This document shows, one piece after another, positions 52,000 to 60,701 of a stretch of 64,000 nucleotides of DNA (position 1 is its first letter; every line of letters begins with the position of its first letter). The notes under the pieces are model-generated. The model did no database searches, was not told the DNA's origin, and saw nothing but the letters and a program-made list of their open reading frames with translations. Source of the stretch: Woeseiaceae bacterium (GTDB taxonomy: Bacteria; Pseudomonadota; Gammaproteobacteria; Steroidobacterales; Woeseiaceae); assembly GCA_028289545.1 (NCBI GenBank), contig JANQPG010000024.1, positions 62,001 to 126,000 on the forward strand. Direction: 5' to 3'. Made by a program: the position numbers and the translations under genes.

Positions 52000-52076
52000 T
52001 GGCGCGCCCGGAAGGATTCGAACCTCCGACCGCCTGGTTCGTAGCCAGGTACTCTATCCAGCTGAGCTACGGGCGC
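52000..52076 (-). tRNA. tRNA-Arg(ACG)
   Basis: 77 bases with encoded CCA. The acceptor stem GCGCCCG pairs with CGGGCGC, the D arm is AGCTCAGCTGGATAGAGT, the anticodon arm CCTGG-CTACGAA-CCAGG gives anticodon ACG, and the T arm is GGAGG-TTCGAAT-CCTTC. All stems pair. Identical or degraded copies of its 3' half occur at 39725, 37371 and near 20100, so it is the insertion target of the islands to the left. Confidence 0.97.
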
Positions 52077-52227
52077 TTTTTTCGGTGCCTTTTTGGCAGT
52101 TTCAGGGGCCTGAATGGCATCCCTCAGCCTTGGCGAGCGGCGCATTATAGGGATTCATCCGGGCTTTGGCTATGGCTACGCCAATTCCCGTCTCCACACA
52201 CTATAACTTGACTGAGTCTAAGCTCGG

Positions 52228-52257
52228 TCTTAAAATTTCAGTAATTCCTGAAATTAC
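52228..52257. promoter_or_regulatory. AATTTCAG palindrome, candidate GbsR operator
   Basis: AATTTCAG and CTGAAATT are perfect 8-base inverted arms around TAATTC, ending 10 bp before the regulator start. An autoregulatory site is likely. Confidence 0.5.
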
Positions 52258-52266
52258 GAGAAAACC

Positions 52267-52818
52267 GTGAACGTCACCCCTCTGAAACAGCGATTTATCC
52301 TCCATTTTGGCGAAATGGGCAGCCGCTGGGGCATCAACCGGACGGTCGGGCAGATCTACGCCCTTTTATATGTGTCGGACCAGCCGTTGAACGCCGACGA
52401 AATCGTGGAGGCCCTGGGCCTCTCCCGCTCGAACGTCAGCATGGGCCTGAAGGAGCTGCAGTCCTGGCGGCTGGTGCGCTCGCAGCACCTGCCCGACGAC
52501 CGCCGCGAATACTTCAGCGCGCCCGAGGACATCTGGGAGATTTTCCGCACGCTCATACAGGAGCGCCGCAAGCGCGAGATCGACCCTACCCTGTCGATGC
52601 TGCGCGACGCGATCATGGAAGAGCCAACCAGCCGCGAGGACGAATACGCGTCCAAACGCATGGGCGAAATGCACGAGCTGATCGAGCTCACGACACGCTG
52701 GATCGACGACGTGCAGGACCTCTCCCCCAACACGGTCATTCAACTCATGAAGCTCGGCGGCGGCGTCAGCAAACTCCTGAAGCCGATCGCCGGGCGCAAA
52801 AGGGAGGCCGCGGAGTAA
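52267..52818 (+). CDS. GbsR/MarR-family regulator upstream of cytochrome bd genes
   Basis: 183 residues with a winged helix (GINRTVGQIYALLYVSDQPLNADEIVEALGLSRSNVSMGLKELQSWRLVRSQHLPDDRREYFSAPEDIWEIFRTL) and a long helical dimer region. The pattern is that of the GbsR group. It lies 30 bp upstream of cydA in the same direction and probably controls the oxidase genes; the inducing signal is unknown. AAATTTCAGTAATTCCTGAAATT just upstream of the start is a palindrome that could be its own operator. Confidence 0.85.
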   Translation: MNVTPLKQRFILHFGEMGSRWGINRTVGQIYALLYVSDQPLNADEIVEALGLSRSNVSMGLKELQSWRLVRSQHLPDDRREYFSAPEDIWEIFRTLIQERRKREIDPTLSMLRDAIMEEPTSREDEYASKRMGEMHELIELTTRWIDDVQDLSPNTVIQLMKLGGGVSKLLKPIAGRKREAAE

Positions 52819-52848
52819 ACCGCGAGCCCTCTTAAAGGTTACCGAATC

Positions 52849-54243
52849 ATGCTCGATGCACTCCTGCTCGCTCGCATCCAGTTTGCGGCGAACATCAGTT
52901 TTCACATCCTGTTCCCGATGATCTCGATTGCGCTGACCTGGATGCTGTTGTTCTTCAAGTGGCGCTACAACCGCACGGGCGAAGACTACTGGATGAACGC
53001 CTATCGGCTGTTCGTCAAAGTCTTTGCGCTGAGTTTTGCGCTCGGCGTCGTCAGCGGGATTACGATGAGTTTCCAGTTCGGCACCAACTGGCCGGGCTTC
53101 ATGGAAACGGTCGGCAACATTGCAGGACCGCTCCTTGCCTACGAAGTGCTAACCGCCTTTTTCCTCGAGGCGGCATTCCTGGGGATCATGCTGTTCGGCT
53201 TCAACCGCGTCAGCAACCGCGTGCATACGCTGGCCACGTTCCTCGTGGCGGTCGGCACGACGTTCTCGGCGTTCTGGATACTGGCGCTCAACTCCTGGAT
53301 GCACACGCCCGCCGGCTTCGAAATGATCGACGGCCAGGCGCACGCCACCAGCTGGTTCGAGATTGTCTTTAACCCGTCGTTCCCTTACCGGCTCGTGCAC
53401 ACCTTGCTGGCCTCCGGGCTGACGGTAGCGTTCCTGATCGCCGGCCTGTCTGCCTATCGCTGGCTCAAGGGTGACCGCTCCCGGTCCGTCATGGCGGGCG
53501 TCAAGAGCGGCCTGTGGCTCGGCGCGGTATTGATTCCGCTGCAGATCCTGGCGGGCGACCTGCACGGCCTCAACACGCTCGAACACCAGCCGGCAAAAAT
53601 TGCGGCCATGGAAGGCCTGTGGGAAACCGAGCGCGGCGCGCCGTTTGTGCTGTTCGGCATTCCGGACGAGGAAGAAAAAACCAATCACTTCGCGATCGAA
53701 ATTCCGAAGCTGGCCTCGTTGTTGCTTACTCACGACCTCGACGGTGAAGTCAAAGGCATCGACGCCTTCGAGGGTGAGCACCCGCCGGTCGGCCCGGTCT
53801 TCTGGGCCTTCCGCATTATGGTCGGGATCGGTTTTCTCATGCTGCTGGTCTCGTGGGCCGCACTCTGGCAGCTCCGCAAGGGCCGCGAGCCCTCGCCGCT
53901 GTTAAGCCGTGTACTCGTCGGGATGACGTTCTCCGGCTGGATTGCCGTTCTCGCCGGCTGGTACACGACCGAAATTGGTCGCCAGCCGTATCTCGTGCAG
54001 GACGTCATGCTCACGGCCGACGCCGTGGGTCCCGTTGCGGCGGGCACGGTCATGACCACCTTGATTGCCTGGCTCGCACTGTATGCGTTCCTCGTGAGTT
54101 CGTACATCGCCGTGCTGTTCTATCTGGCGCGCAACGCCGGCGCGAAGGAGCAGAGCGAACGCGGCGTCAACGCACACGGACCGCGTGTCGGCCCGCTTAT
54201 CGACCCGATGAGCACACCACGAGGAGCCGAAGCCAATGCCTGA
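52849..54243 (+). CDS. cydA: Cytochrome bd-type quinol oxidase subunit I, short Q-loop (CioA type)
   Basis: 464 residues, about nine helices. The N-terminal RIQFAANISFHILFP holds the high-spin haem ligand His, FPYRLVHTLLAS holds a second His, and GWYTTEIGRQPYLVQ is the conserved element after the Q-loop. The Q-loop is short, as in the cyanide-insensitive CioA/CydA of Pseudomonas, and lacks the long insertion of E. coli CydA. It oxidises ubiquinol and reduces oxygen to water at the inner membrane. The stop overlaps cydB by eight bases. Confidence 0.95.
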   Translation: MLDALLLARIQFAANISFHILFPMISIALTWMLLFFKWRYNRTGEDYWMNAYRLFVKVFALSFALGVVSGITMSFQFGTNWPGFMETVGNIAGPLLAYEVLTAFFLEAAFLGIMLFGFNRVSNRVHTLATFLVAVGTTFSAFWILALNSWMHTPAGFEMIDGQAHATSWFEIVFNPSFPYRLVHTLLASGLTVAFLIAGLSAYRWLKGDRSRSVMAGVKSGLWLGAVLIPLQILAGDLHGLNTLEHQPAKIAAMEGLWETERGAPFVLFGIPDEEEKTNHFAIEIPKLASLLLTHDLDGEVKGIDAFEGEHPPVGPVFWAFRIMVGIGFLMLLVSWAALWQLRKGREPSPLLSRVLVGMTFSGWIAVLAGWYTTEIGRQPYLVQDVMLTADAVGPVAAGTVMTTLIAWLALYAFLVSSYIAVLFYLARNAGAKEQSERGVNAHGPRVGPLIDPMSTPRGAEANA

Positions 54244-55267
54244 GTTACCCGACCTAACGACGGCCGCCGGCTGGCTGCCGCTCGCGTTCATGATTGTCAT
54301 GGGTCTCGCCATGCTCGCATACGTCGTGCTCGACGGTTTTGACCTTGGCGTCGGCTTGTTGCTGCCGTTCGCCGAAGACGACGACAAAGACCTGATGATC
54401 GCCTCGATCGGCCCGTTCTGGGACGCCAACGAAACCTGGCTCGTCATGGGTGTGGGTGTACTGCTCGTGGCGTTCCCGATGGCGCACGGTACGATACTCA
54501 CGACACTCTATCTTCCCGTGTCGCTCATGCTCATTGGGCTAACCTTGCGCGGCGTCGCGTTCGACTTCCGCGTCAAGGCGCGTGCCGATCACAAAGTGTG
54601 GTGGAACCGAGCGTTCTTCGGCGGCTCGTTCCTCGCGGCGTTTTCTCAGGGCTTCATGCTCGGTGAACTCGTGCTCGGCTTCGAACTGAGTCCGTTTGCG
54701 GTTGCGTTTTCCTGCTTCATCGGCCTGTGTCTCGCGTCGGGTTACGCCCTGCTGGGCGCCTGCTGGCTCACGGCCAAAACCGCGGGCACGCTGCAGCGCC
54801 AGTCGATCGTCTGGGCCCGGCGCAGCGTGCTGCTGACCGGGCTTGGTGTTGCAGGTGTCTCCGTCGTCACGCCCCTTTTGAGCAGCAGCATTTTCGACAA
54901 GTGGTTCAACGTCACGAACCTGATCGTCGTATGGCCCATGCCGGTCATTACGCTGGTGCTGTTTGCCGTGCTCTGGCGATCGCTCAAGCGACTGCCTGTG
55001 CGGCTCGACCAGAGCAACGAGTACGGCATCTGGGTGCCCTTCTACTGTGGCGTCGGTCTGTTCATGCTCGCCTTCCACGGTCTCGCCTACAGCCTGTTCC
55101 CCTGGCTTGTTGTCGACGAAATGACCATCTGGCAAGCGGCGGCCGCGCCCGAGTCGCTCATGGTGATTTTTGTCGGTGCAGCAGTGGTGCTGCCGGTTAT
55201 CGTGGCCTATTCCATCTTCGTCTATCGGGTGTTCCGCGGCAAAGCCACGCCGCTTGAGTATTACTGA
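54236..55267 (+). CDS. cydB: Cytochrome bd-type quinol oxidase subunit II (CioB type)
   Basis: 343 residues, eight helices. The start MIVMGLAMLAYVVLDGFDLGVGLLLPF and IGPFWDANETWLVMG are the hallmarks of CydB. It pairs with subunit I and supports the haem site. No cydX-like small frame follows the stop. Ends 78 bp before the end of the convergent gene at 55346. Confidence 0.95.
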   Translation: MPELPDLTTAAGWLPLAFMIVMGLAMLAYVVLDGFDLGVGLLLPFAEDDDKDLMIASIGPFWDANETWLVMGVGVLLVAFPMAHGTILTTLYLPVSLMLIGLTLRGVAFDFRVKARADHKVWWNRAFFGGSFLAAFSQGFMLGELVLGFELSPFAVAFSCFIGLCLASGYALLGACWLTAKTAGTLQRQSIVWARRSVLLTGLGVAGVSVVTPLLSSSIFDKWFNVTNLIVVWPMPVITLVLFAVLWRSLKRLPVRLDQSNEYGIWVPFYCGVGLFMLAFHGLAYSLFPWLVVDEMTIWQAAAAPESLMVIFVGAAVVLPVIVAYSIFVYRVFRGKATPLEYY

Positions 55268-55345
55268 TCGCCGGCAACACAAACCGCCGGAGATCCGAGA
55301 ACAGCCTCGAGGCCGGTTGCGACTCCCGATCAGGGATCGGCAGAC

Positions 55346-56062
55346 TCAGGGTGGAGTCTTGCTCCTGAGAGCCAGCAACGACATAACGGTGACGAGCAAC
55401 ACGGCCAGAGCATATCCAAGCCAACGGGCCGACGACGATGAAGTGTTCGGGCGATCGACGGAGCCGAGACGTTCGAGCGCGCCGGTAGTCACGGCCACCT
55501 CGTCGATATGCAGCGTTTCTACAGTGTTATTGTCGAGGCTCACGTCAAGTTCATGACCGAGGATCGTGTCGATGAAAATCGACTCGTCGACCGGGAACAA
55601 CAGGGCAATGCTCTCGCCGGGAGCATTGCCGACAAGATTGTCGTTCGTCAGCTCCGCAACCTGCTCGACATGCGTTGCGAGCCGTAGCGTGTCGCCGGCA
55701 TCGGTTGTGACAACGAGCTCGAAATCGCCGGGGTTGTAGACCGGATCGTAACCGATGCCGTTCGGCGAGACGGATTTCGGCGACTGGTCGTAGATCAGCC
55801 TGATCGATAGGCCCGGCGTGTTGTCCGTGGTTGTTAGAAGGTTGCTTCTCAACTCCTGGCGGTCGGGCAGCGGCTCGATACCTTTCGCGACCTTGCATTT
55901 ACCGCCCGGATCACAGCGATGATTGGGCGTTACGCCGCGCGCTTCGTTAACGGCTCCCGACAGCTTGCCATACTGGTCGGCCCGAACGGGGGACGCGGAC
56001 GCCGCGAACACAGCCATGGCTGCAACCACAACGAATGACTTCGATAGCTTCGTACCTGGCAT
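55346..56062 (-). CDS. Exported protein with C-terminal membrane anchor, unknown function
   Basis: 238 residues. A signal peptide (SKSFVVVAAMAVFAASASPVRA), a Cys pair (HRCDPGGKCKV) and a beta-rich domain (GLSIRLIYDQSPKSVSPNGIGYDPVYNPGDFELVVTTDAG) are followed by one C-terminal helix (WLGYALAVLLVTVMSLLALRS). The protein should be anchored in the inner membrane facing the periplasm. I do not recognise the family. Confidence 0.6.
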   Translation of the reverse strand: MPGTKLSKSFVVVAAMAVFAASASPVRADQYGKLSGAVNEARGVTPNHRCDPGGKCKVAKGIEPLPDRQELRSNLLTTTDNTPGLSIRLIYDQSPKSVSPNGIGYDPVYNPGDFELVVTTDAGDTLRLATHVEQVAELTNDNLVGNAPGESIALLFPVDESIFIDTILGHELDVSLDNNTVETLHIDEVAVTTGALERLGSVDRPNTSSSSARWLGYALAVLLVTVMSLLALRSKTPP

Positions 56063-56240
56063 ATCGCGGGCTGGTCATGTTGCTGAAGACTGGACGATTG
56101 TAGCCTGCCACCCGGCCGCTTTTGGTGAGCTACGGCGGGACGGGCTCTAAAACGCTCTCCGATCAGTTTTGCCTCAAGTCCTCGCTTAAAACGTCCGGAA
56201 ATTGGGAAACAACGCTGTCGATTGGACCGGTCCGGAAATT

Positions 56241-56315
56241 CTTATTGATAACGATTCTTATTTGCACTAGGATTCGACCTGCCTTCAAACGCAAATAATT
56301 ATCGTTATCAATAAG
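56241..56315 (+). promoter_or_regulatory. Paired Fur-box-like sites upstream of the siderophore receptor
   Basis: TTGATAACGATTCTTATT at 56245-56262 and AATAATTATCGTTATCAA at 56295-56312 each match the GATAATGATAATCATTATC type Fur box. They lie as inverted arms (22 of 25 identical) about 25 bp apart in the 287-bp gap before the receptor. Iron-bound Fur should repress both downstream genes. Confidence 0.85.
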
Positions 56316-56349
56316 CGGGCAAGCGCCCCGCTTTCAGGGGAATACAGCC

Positions 56350-58500
56350 ATGAATGCAGGGAAGTTCAGTAGCCTTGTGCTGCTGGGAACGATGCTCTTA
56401 CCAACCTTTGTCGCCGCCCAGAACCAGCAAAGCCAGAGTCAGGAAAGCGGTACCGAAGAAATTGACGAGTTGATCGTCAGCGCCGCACGCACGGGCCAAC
56501 CCGCCACGTCAATCGCCGGGGCGGTCACCGTAGTCGACCGCGAGACCCTTCGCCAGCAGGCAGAAATCAGCGACGACCTGGCTAGTGTCCTTTCCAACAC
56601 GATCCCCGGATTTGCACCCAGCTCCCAGAAGCTTGCCGGACGCGGCGAAACGCTGCGCGGACGCAACCCGCTGTACCTGATCGACGGCGTACCCCAGCAC
56701 AATGCGCTGCGAGACGGGCAGCGCGACGGCCACTCGCTCGATCTCGACTTCGTAGAGCGCATCGAGGTCATCAACGGCTCCAACGCCATCCAGGGCGTGG
56801 GCGCAACGGGAGGCGTCGTCAACACGGTGACGCGCTCACCTGTCGCGGACGACACCTGGCGCACAACTACGCGAGCGCGGTTTACGACGGCGGACGACTT
56901 CGACTCGGATGCGTTCGGCTACAAGCTGAGCCTGCTGACGGGCCGCGGCAGCGAGAACTTCGATTTTATTGCCGGCATTGCATTGCACGAACGCGGCCTG
57001 TTCCTCGACAGCAACGGTGATCCCGTGGGCCTGTACCCGACGCAGGGCGACATCACGGATTCGACGTCGCTGAATCTGTACGGCAAAGCCGAATGGCGCG
57101 TAACGGACGATAGCGCTCTGACACTCATGGTCAACGATTTTGACCTCGAGAGAAACGGTGACTTCCGCAGTGTGGCGGGCGATCGGGATCTCGGCATACC
57201 GACCGGCACTGTAGAGGGCGACCCGTCGGCCGACGTCGGCAGCCCAGCACGTAACGAAGTGACGACGTTATCGCTCAGCTATCGACAGGACAACGTTCTG
57301 GGCGGCACGCTCGAGGCCCAGGTATTCGATCAGAGCTTCAGCGCGTTGTTTGAAGGCGGCACGTTCGGCGGTTTCTTCAGGCTCACACCTGACGGTGACC
57401 CGTTTCTCGACCAGTCCGCCGTGGTCTCCGACAAGAACGGCCTGAAGCTGACGTTCAACCGCGAGTTCGCCGAACCCTCGTTGAACTTTACGGGCGGCAT
57501 CGACTTCTTCCGCGACGAATCGGCTCAGGAACTGGCGCGCAGCGGTCGCGAATGGGTGCCGGAAACCCGCTTCGAAACGATTTCACCCTTCCTGCAGCTC
57601 GGCTGGGATATCTCCGACGTATTTACGCTCTCTGGCGGCGTACGTCATGAAGACGCCACGCTGAAGGTTGACGACTACACAACCATTGCCTCGGCCAACA
57701 GCACTTTTGTCGCCGGCGGCGAACCCGATTTCACGGAAACGCTGTTCAATGTCGGTGCCATCTGGCGTATCACAAGCGACTGGTCCGTGTACGCCGCCAG
57801 CAGCGAAGGTTTCACGATGCCGGACGTTGGCCGCGTGCTACGTGCCGTGTCGACGCCTGGCCAGGACGTCGACAATCTGCTTGCCGTCGAACCCATCGTC
57901 ACCGACAACCTCGAGTTCGGTATCGAGTTTGACGACGGCGCATTGCGCGGCCGCCTGACCTATTACGAATCGACAGCGGACAACGGCGCGCGTCTGTTCA
58001 GCAACCCCGAAGGCATCTTCGAGGTACAGCGCCAGCGCACCGAAATCGACGGTTTCGAGGCGACGCTGGACTACCGCTTCAGCGACAGCTTAAGTATTGG
58101 CGGCAACTACAGCCTCACAAACGGCGAGTTCGACTCCGACGGTGACGACAGCGTCGACAGTGACCTTGACGGCCTCAACATCGGCCCGGATCGCCTGAAC
58201 CTTTACGCCTACGGTCTGTTCCGCGACGACTTCCGATGGCGCGTGCAGGTATCCAATCTCGAAGACCGGACCTTCAGCGGACCGGGCGCACCCGTCGACC
58301 GGGACTTCGACGGCTACACGAAAGTTGACGTGTTCGGCGGCTGGACGACAGACTTCGGTGAATTCACGATTGCCATCGACAACCTGTTGAACGAAGAGTA
58401 CTTCACGTACTTCGCACAGACTGAGCCGGCGGCGCGAGCGGATACGTTCTTCGCCGGTAACGGCCGCACGATTACGCTGGGCTGGCAAAAGCAGTTCTAG
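56350..58500 (+). CDS. TonB-dependent siderophore receptor, Fur-controlled
   Basis: 716 residues with a signal peptide (SLVLLGTMLLPTFVAAQ), a TonB box (EEIDELIVSAARTG), a plug (SIAGAVTVVDRETLRQQ, LAGRGETLRGRNPLYLIDGVPQH, FVERIEVINGSNAIQGVGATGGVVNTVTRSP) and a barrel ending FFAGNGRTITLGWQKQF. The strong Fur sites and the PepSY reductase gene three bases downstream point to ferric-siderophore uptake. The exact siderophore is not inferable, since no biosynthesis genes are present. Confidence 0.9.
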   Translation: MNAGKFSSLVLLGTMLLPTFVAAQNQQSQSQESGTEEIDELIVSAARTGQPATSIAGAVTVVDRETLRQQAEISDDLASVLSNTIPGFAPSSQKLAGRGETLRGRNPLYLIDGVPQHNALRDGQRDGHSLDLDFVERIEVINGSNAIQGVGATGGVVNTVTRSPVADDTWRTTTRARFTTADDFDSDAFGYKLSLLTGRGSENFDFIAGIALHERGLFLDSNGDPVGLYPTQGDITDSTSLNLYGKAEWRVTDDSALTLMVNDFDLERNGDFRSVAGDRDLGIPTGTVEGDPSADVGSPARNEVTTLSLSYRQDNVLGGTLEAQVFDQSFSALFEGGTFGGFFRLTPDGDPFLDQSAVVSDKNGLKLTFNREFAEPSLNFTGGIDFFRDESAQELARSGREWVPETRFETISPFLQLGWDISDVFTLSGGVRHEDATLKVDDYTTIASANSTFVAGGEPDFTETLFNVGAIWRITSDWSVYAASSEGFTMPDVGRVLRAVSTPGQDVDNLLAVEPIVTDNLEFGIEFDDGALRGRLTYYESTADNGARLFSNPEGIFEVQRQRTEIDGFEATLDYRFSDSLSIGGNYSLTNGEFDSDGDDSVDSDLDGLNIGPDRLNLYAYGLFRDDFRWRVQVSNLEDRTFSGPGAPVDRDFDGYTKVDVFGGWTTDFGEFTIAIDNLLNEEYFTYFAQTEPAARADTFFAGNGRTITLGWQKQF

Positions 58501-58503
58501 TTC

Positions 58504-59610
58504 GTGCTGGTCCGGCTGCACCAGTGGCTCGGGGTGACGCTCGCGGCGTGGCTCGTGCTCGCGTGTATCTCCGGGATACTGCTGCTCTGGAAAGACGAGT
58601 ACTACGGCTGGCGTTATCCGGCATTGCCGGAAGCGCCGGCCGTGTTTGCGCCCGATGCCGAACTCATCGAGCGCATACTGTCGCAAAACGCCGTGTCGAC
58701 GCTGGGGATGCCGACAGCCTCTCTGCCCGCCTATTACGCATACCTGACGGACGGCAAGGCAGCGCTATTTCACCCTGAAACCGCTCAGCTCGTTGACGAG
58801 TGGACCAGGTTGGATGCGCTGCCCGCTTTTCTGTTCGAGCTGCACACCTATCTGTTCCTCGGAGAAACCGGGCATACGCTCGTCGGCGTACTGGGCATCG
58901 CCGTGCTCATTAATCTCGTCATGGGCTTTGCGCTGTGGCTCAGGAAACGCAAGATCTTCCGAGTGCGTTTTATCCTGCCGAAGAGCACCTCCCGCCCACA
59001 ACTCATTCGGGGGCACGCCGCTCAGGGCAGCCTCCTCTCTATCGCGCTTTTTCTGCTCGCGTTCTCCGGCGTCGCAATGGTTTTTGCTGCGCCCGTTCAG
59101 GCCGGCTTCAACGTCGTATTCGGCGCCGCCGATTCGTTGAGGCCCGCCCCGGTGAGCCTGCAACGCGAATCCGGCAGCGTCGACTGGCGCAAGGTGATCG
59201 CCAACTACTCTCAACCACTCCCTGCGGCAGAACTGCGTTTTTTGTACGTACCGGCCACACCCGAAAAACCCGTGATCGCACGGCTTCGCAACGCCGGCGA
59301 ACTACACCCGAACGGTCGCAGCTACGCCGTGCTGCACCCGGAAAGCGGACGGGTGCTGGAAACGATCGACGCCACACAAAGCGGGCTGGGCCCATCGCTG
59401 TTCGACTCTTTGTATCCGATCCATGCGGGCAAAACAGGTTGGCCCGGCTACCGCTTGCTGCTGACCTTGCTCTCACTGTCTTTGCTGTACATCGCAGTTA
59501 GCGGCGCCGGCTTGTTCCTCACGCGTCCGCGGCGCTCACGAGCTAGTGCACAATCCGACTCACCACCAGCGCCGACACGTAAAGGCCCAGTCCAAACACG
59601 AAGTGATTGA
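58504..59610 (+). CDS. PepSY-associated membrane protein (PiuB-like iron reductase)
   Basis: 368 residues from GTG 58504, three bases after the receptor stop. Four membrane segments (VRLHQWLGVTLAAWLVLACISGILLLW, TLVGVLGIAVLINLVMGFALWL, GSLLSIALFLLAFSGVAMVFA and a last one near LLTLLSLSLLYIAVSGAGLFL) carry HQW, HTY, RGH and PIHAGK elements whose His could hold haem. Proteins of this type reduce iron released from siderophores at the inner membrane. The 3' end overlaps the convergent DUF2938 gene by 68 bp. Confidence 0.85.
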   Translation: MLVRLHQWLGVTLAAWLVLACISGILLLWKDEYYGWRYPALPEAPAVFAPDAELIERILSQNAVSTLGMPTASLPAYYAYLTDGKAALFHPETAQLVDEWTRLDALPAFLFELHTYLFLGETGHTLVGVLGIAVLINLVMGFALWLRKRKIFRVRFILPKSTSRPQLIRGHAAQGSLLSIALFLLAFSGVAMVFAAPVQAGFNVVFGAADSLRPAPVSLQRESGSVDWRKVIANYSQPLPAAELRFLYVPATPEKPVIARLRNAGELHPNGRSYAVLHPESGRVLETIDATQSGLGPSLFDSLYPIHAGKTGWPGYRLLLTLLSLSLLYIAVSGAGLFLTRPRRSRASAQSDSPPAPTRKGPVQTRSD

Positions 59611-60040
59611 GCAGACTCTGGATTCGCGCTGTCATCGGATTCGGCGTTCGGGACGCCGCAACCCCTGCGCCCATACCGGGCTGCATGATGAAGAATGGCG
59701 CGACGACCGTGCCGACGCCCACGAGCAGCGGGGGAATGAGTGTAGGCTCGCGAAGCCAATCGGGCCCGACGATCGCGATGAGCAATGCCGCGTACGCAAC
59801 GCCGATCAGATAGTGCACCGTCCAGCCTACGAACTGCTCGCCACGGACCGGTCGTGACGCTGCAATCGATTTATGGGCAAAGCGGCCTCTCGGCATGTGG
59901 CCGATCCATCGCCCAACCATCCCGTAGTCGGGTGCCGGCACGCCCAAGGTCTGTTTTCGAACAAGGCCCCACAGGTCCATGACGACGGTAGCGCCGACGC
60001 CGATGGCCACAATGACGACAATTGAAGTTACCAGGTTCAA
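59543..60040 (-). CDS. DUF2938 family membrane protein
   Basis: 165 residues with four helices (LVTSIVVIVAIGVGATVVMDLWG, VHYLIGVAYAALLIAIVG, LIPPLLVGVGTVVAPFFIMQPGMG, LLNHFVFGLGLYVSALVVSR). The motifs ATVVMDLWGLVRK, WIGHMPRGRF and QPGMGAGVAASRTPNP are those of DUF2938. Function is unknown. It is divergent from the MerR gene, and its promoter has the 19-bp spacer used by MerR activators, so it is the likely target. Confidence 0.85.
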   Translation of the reverse strand: MNLVTSIVVIVAIGVGATVVMDLWGLVRKQTLGVPAPDYGMVGRWIGHMPRGRFAHKSIAASRPVRGEQFVGWTVHYLIGVAYAALLIAIVGPDWLREPTLIPPLLVGVGTVVAPFFIMQPGMGAGVAASRTPNPMTARIQSLLNHFVFGLGLYVSALVVSRIVH

Positions 60041-60074
60041 GGGATGCTCCAGGGATTCGCATAGAGAGGTTGCT

Positions 60075-60105
60075 ATGCTATGACTTCAAGTCAACTTGAG
60101 GTCAA
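60075..60105 (-). promoter_or_regulatory. MerR-type operator in a 19-bp-spacer promoter for the DUF2938 gene
   Basis: On the minus strand TTGACC (60105-60100) and TAGCAT (60080-60075) are spaced 19 bp. A dyad at 60082-60103 (GACTTCAAGT..ACTTGAGGTC, one mismatch between arms) covers the spacer. This is the typical design of MerR-activated promoters. Confidence 0.75.
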
Positions 60106-60114
60106 GAGCTGAAC

Positions 60115-60552
60115 ATGGACATTGGTGCGGTCGCAGAACAAACCGGGCTGCCGGTCTCAACCCTGCGTTTCTATGAGGAGAAGGGTTTGATCCGGTCGAT
60201 CGGTCGCAACGGGCTCCGGCGCGTGTTCGGCGATGACATCCTCGAGCGGTTGGCTCTAATCACATTGGGACAATCAGCAGGTTTCTCGCTCGACGAGATC
60301 GCGCCAATGCTCGGCACGTCCGGAGCGCCGCAGATCGATCGCGACATGCTCGCTGACAAAGCCAAAGAACTCGACCGCCACATCAAGCGACTGACAGCCG
60401 TGCGGGACGGACTCTTACACGCTTCGGTCTGCCCGGCGACGAGCTACCTCGAATGCCCGTCGTTCAGGCGTCTGCTCAACCGGGCGGCGGCCGGTTCGAT
60501 CGGCGGTCTCGGGGCAGCGTCGCTTCGGCGGAAGCGCCGGGGCAAGAAATGA
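60115..60552 (+). CDS. MerR family transcriptional regulator
   Basis: 145 residues. The N-terminal winged helix (MDIGAVAEQTGLPVSTLRFYEEKGLIRS, LRRVFGDDILERLALITLGQSAGFSLDEIAPML) and the coiled helix (DMLADKAKELDRHIKRLTAVRDGLLHASVC) are standard. Two Cys (SVCPATSYLECPS) lie after the coil and could bind a metal or sense thiols, but they do not match SoxR, CueR or MerR ligand patterns. It is divergent from DUF2938 and probably activates it. Confidence 0.88.
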   Translation: MDIGAVAEQTGLPVSTLRFYEEKGLIRSIGRNGLRRVFGDDILERLALITLGQSAGFSLDEIAPMLGTSGAPQIDRDMLADKAKELDRHIKRLTAVRDGLLHASVCPATSYLECPSFRRLLNRAAAGSIGGLGAASLRRKRRGKK

Positions 60553-60701
60553 AGTGCGCGCAGAAGCTGGGCGCAACCACTCGGTATTCTCATATGTTCT
60601 TGTGGCCCGCCCAATCGCTGGTATTCTGCCGGCCACTGAGAGACCGACGAGACGCTTTTGCGCCGGCGCGGAACGACAAAGTCGTGGAGGCTTGAGACAG
60701 T

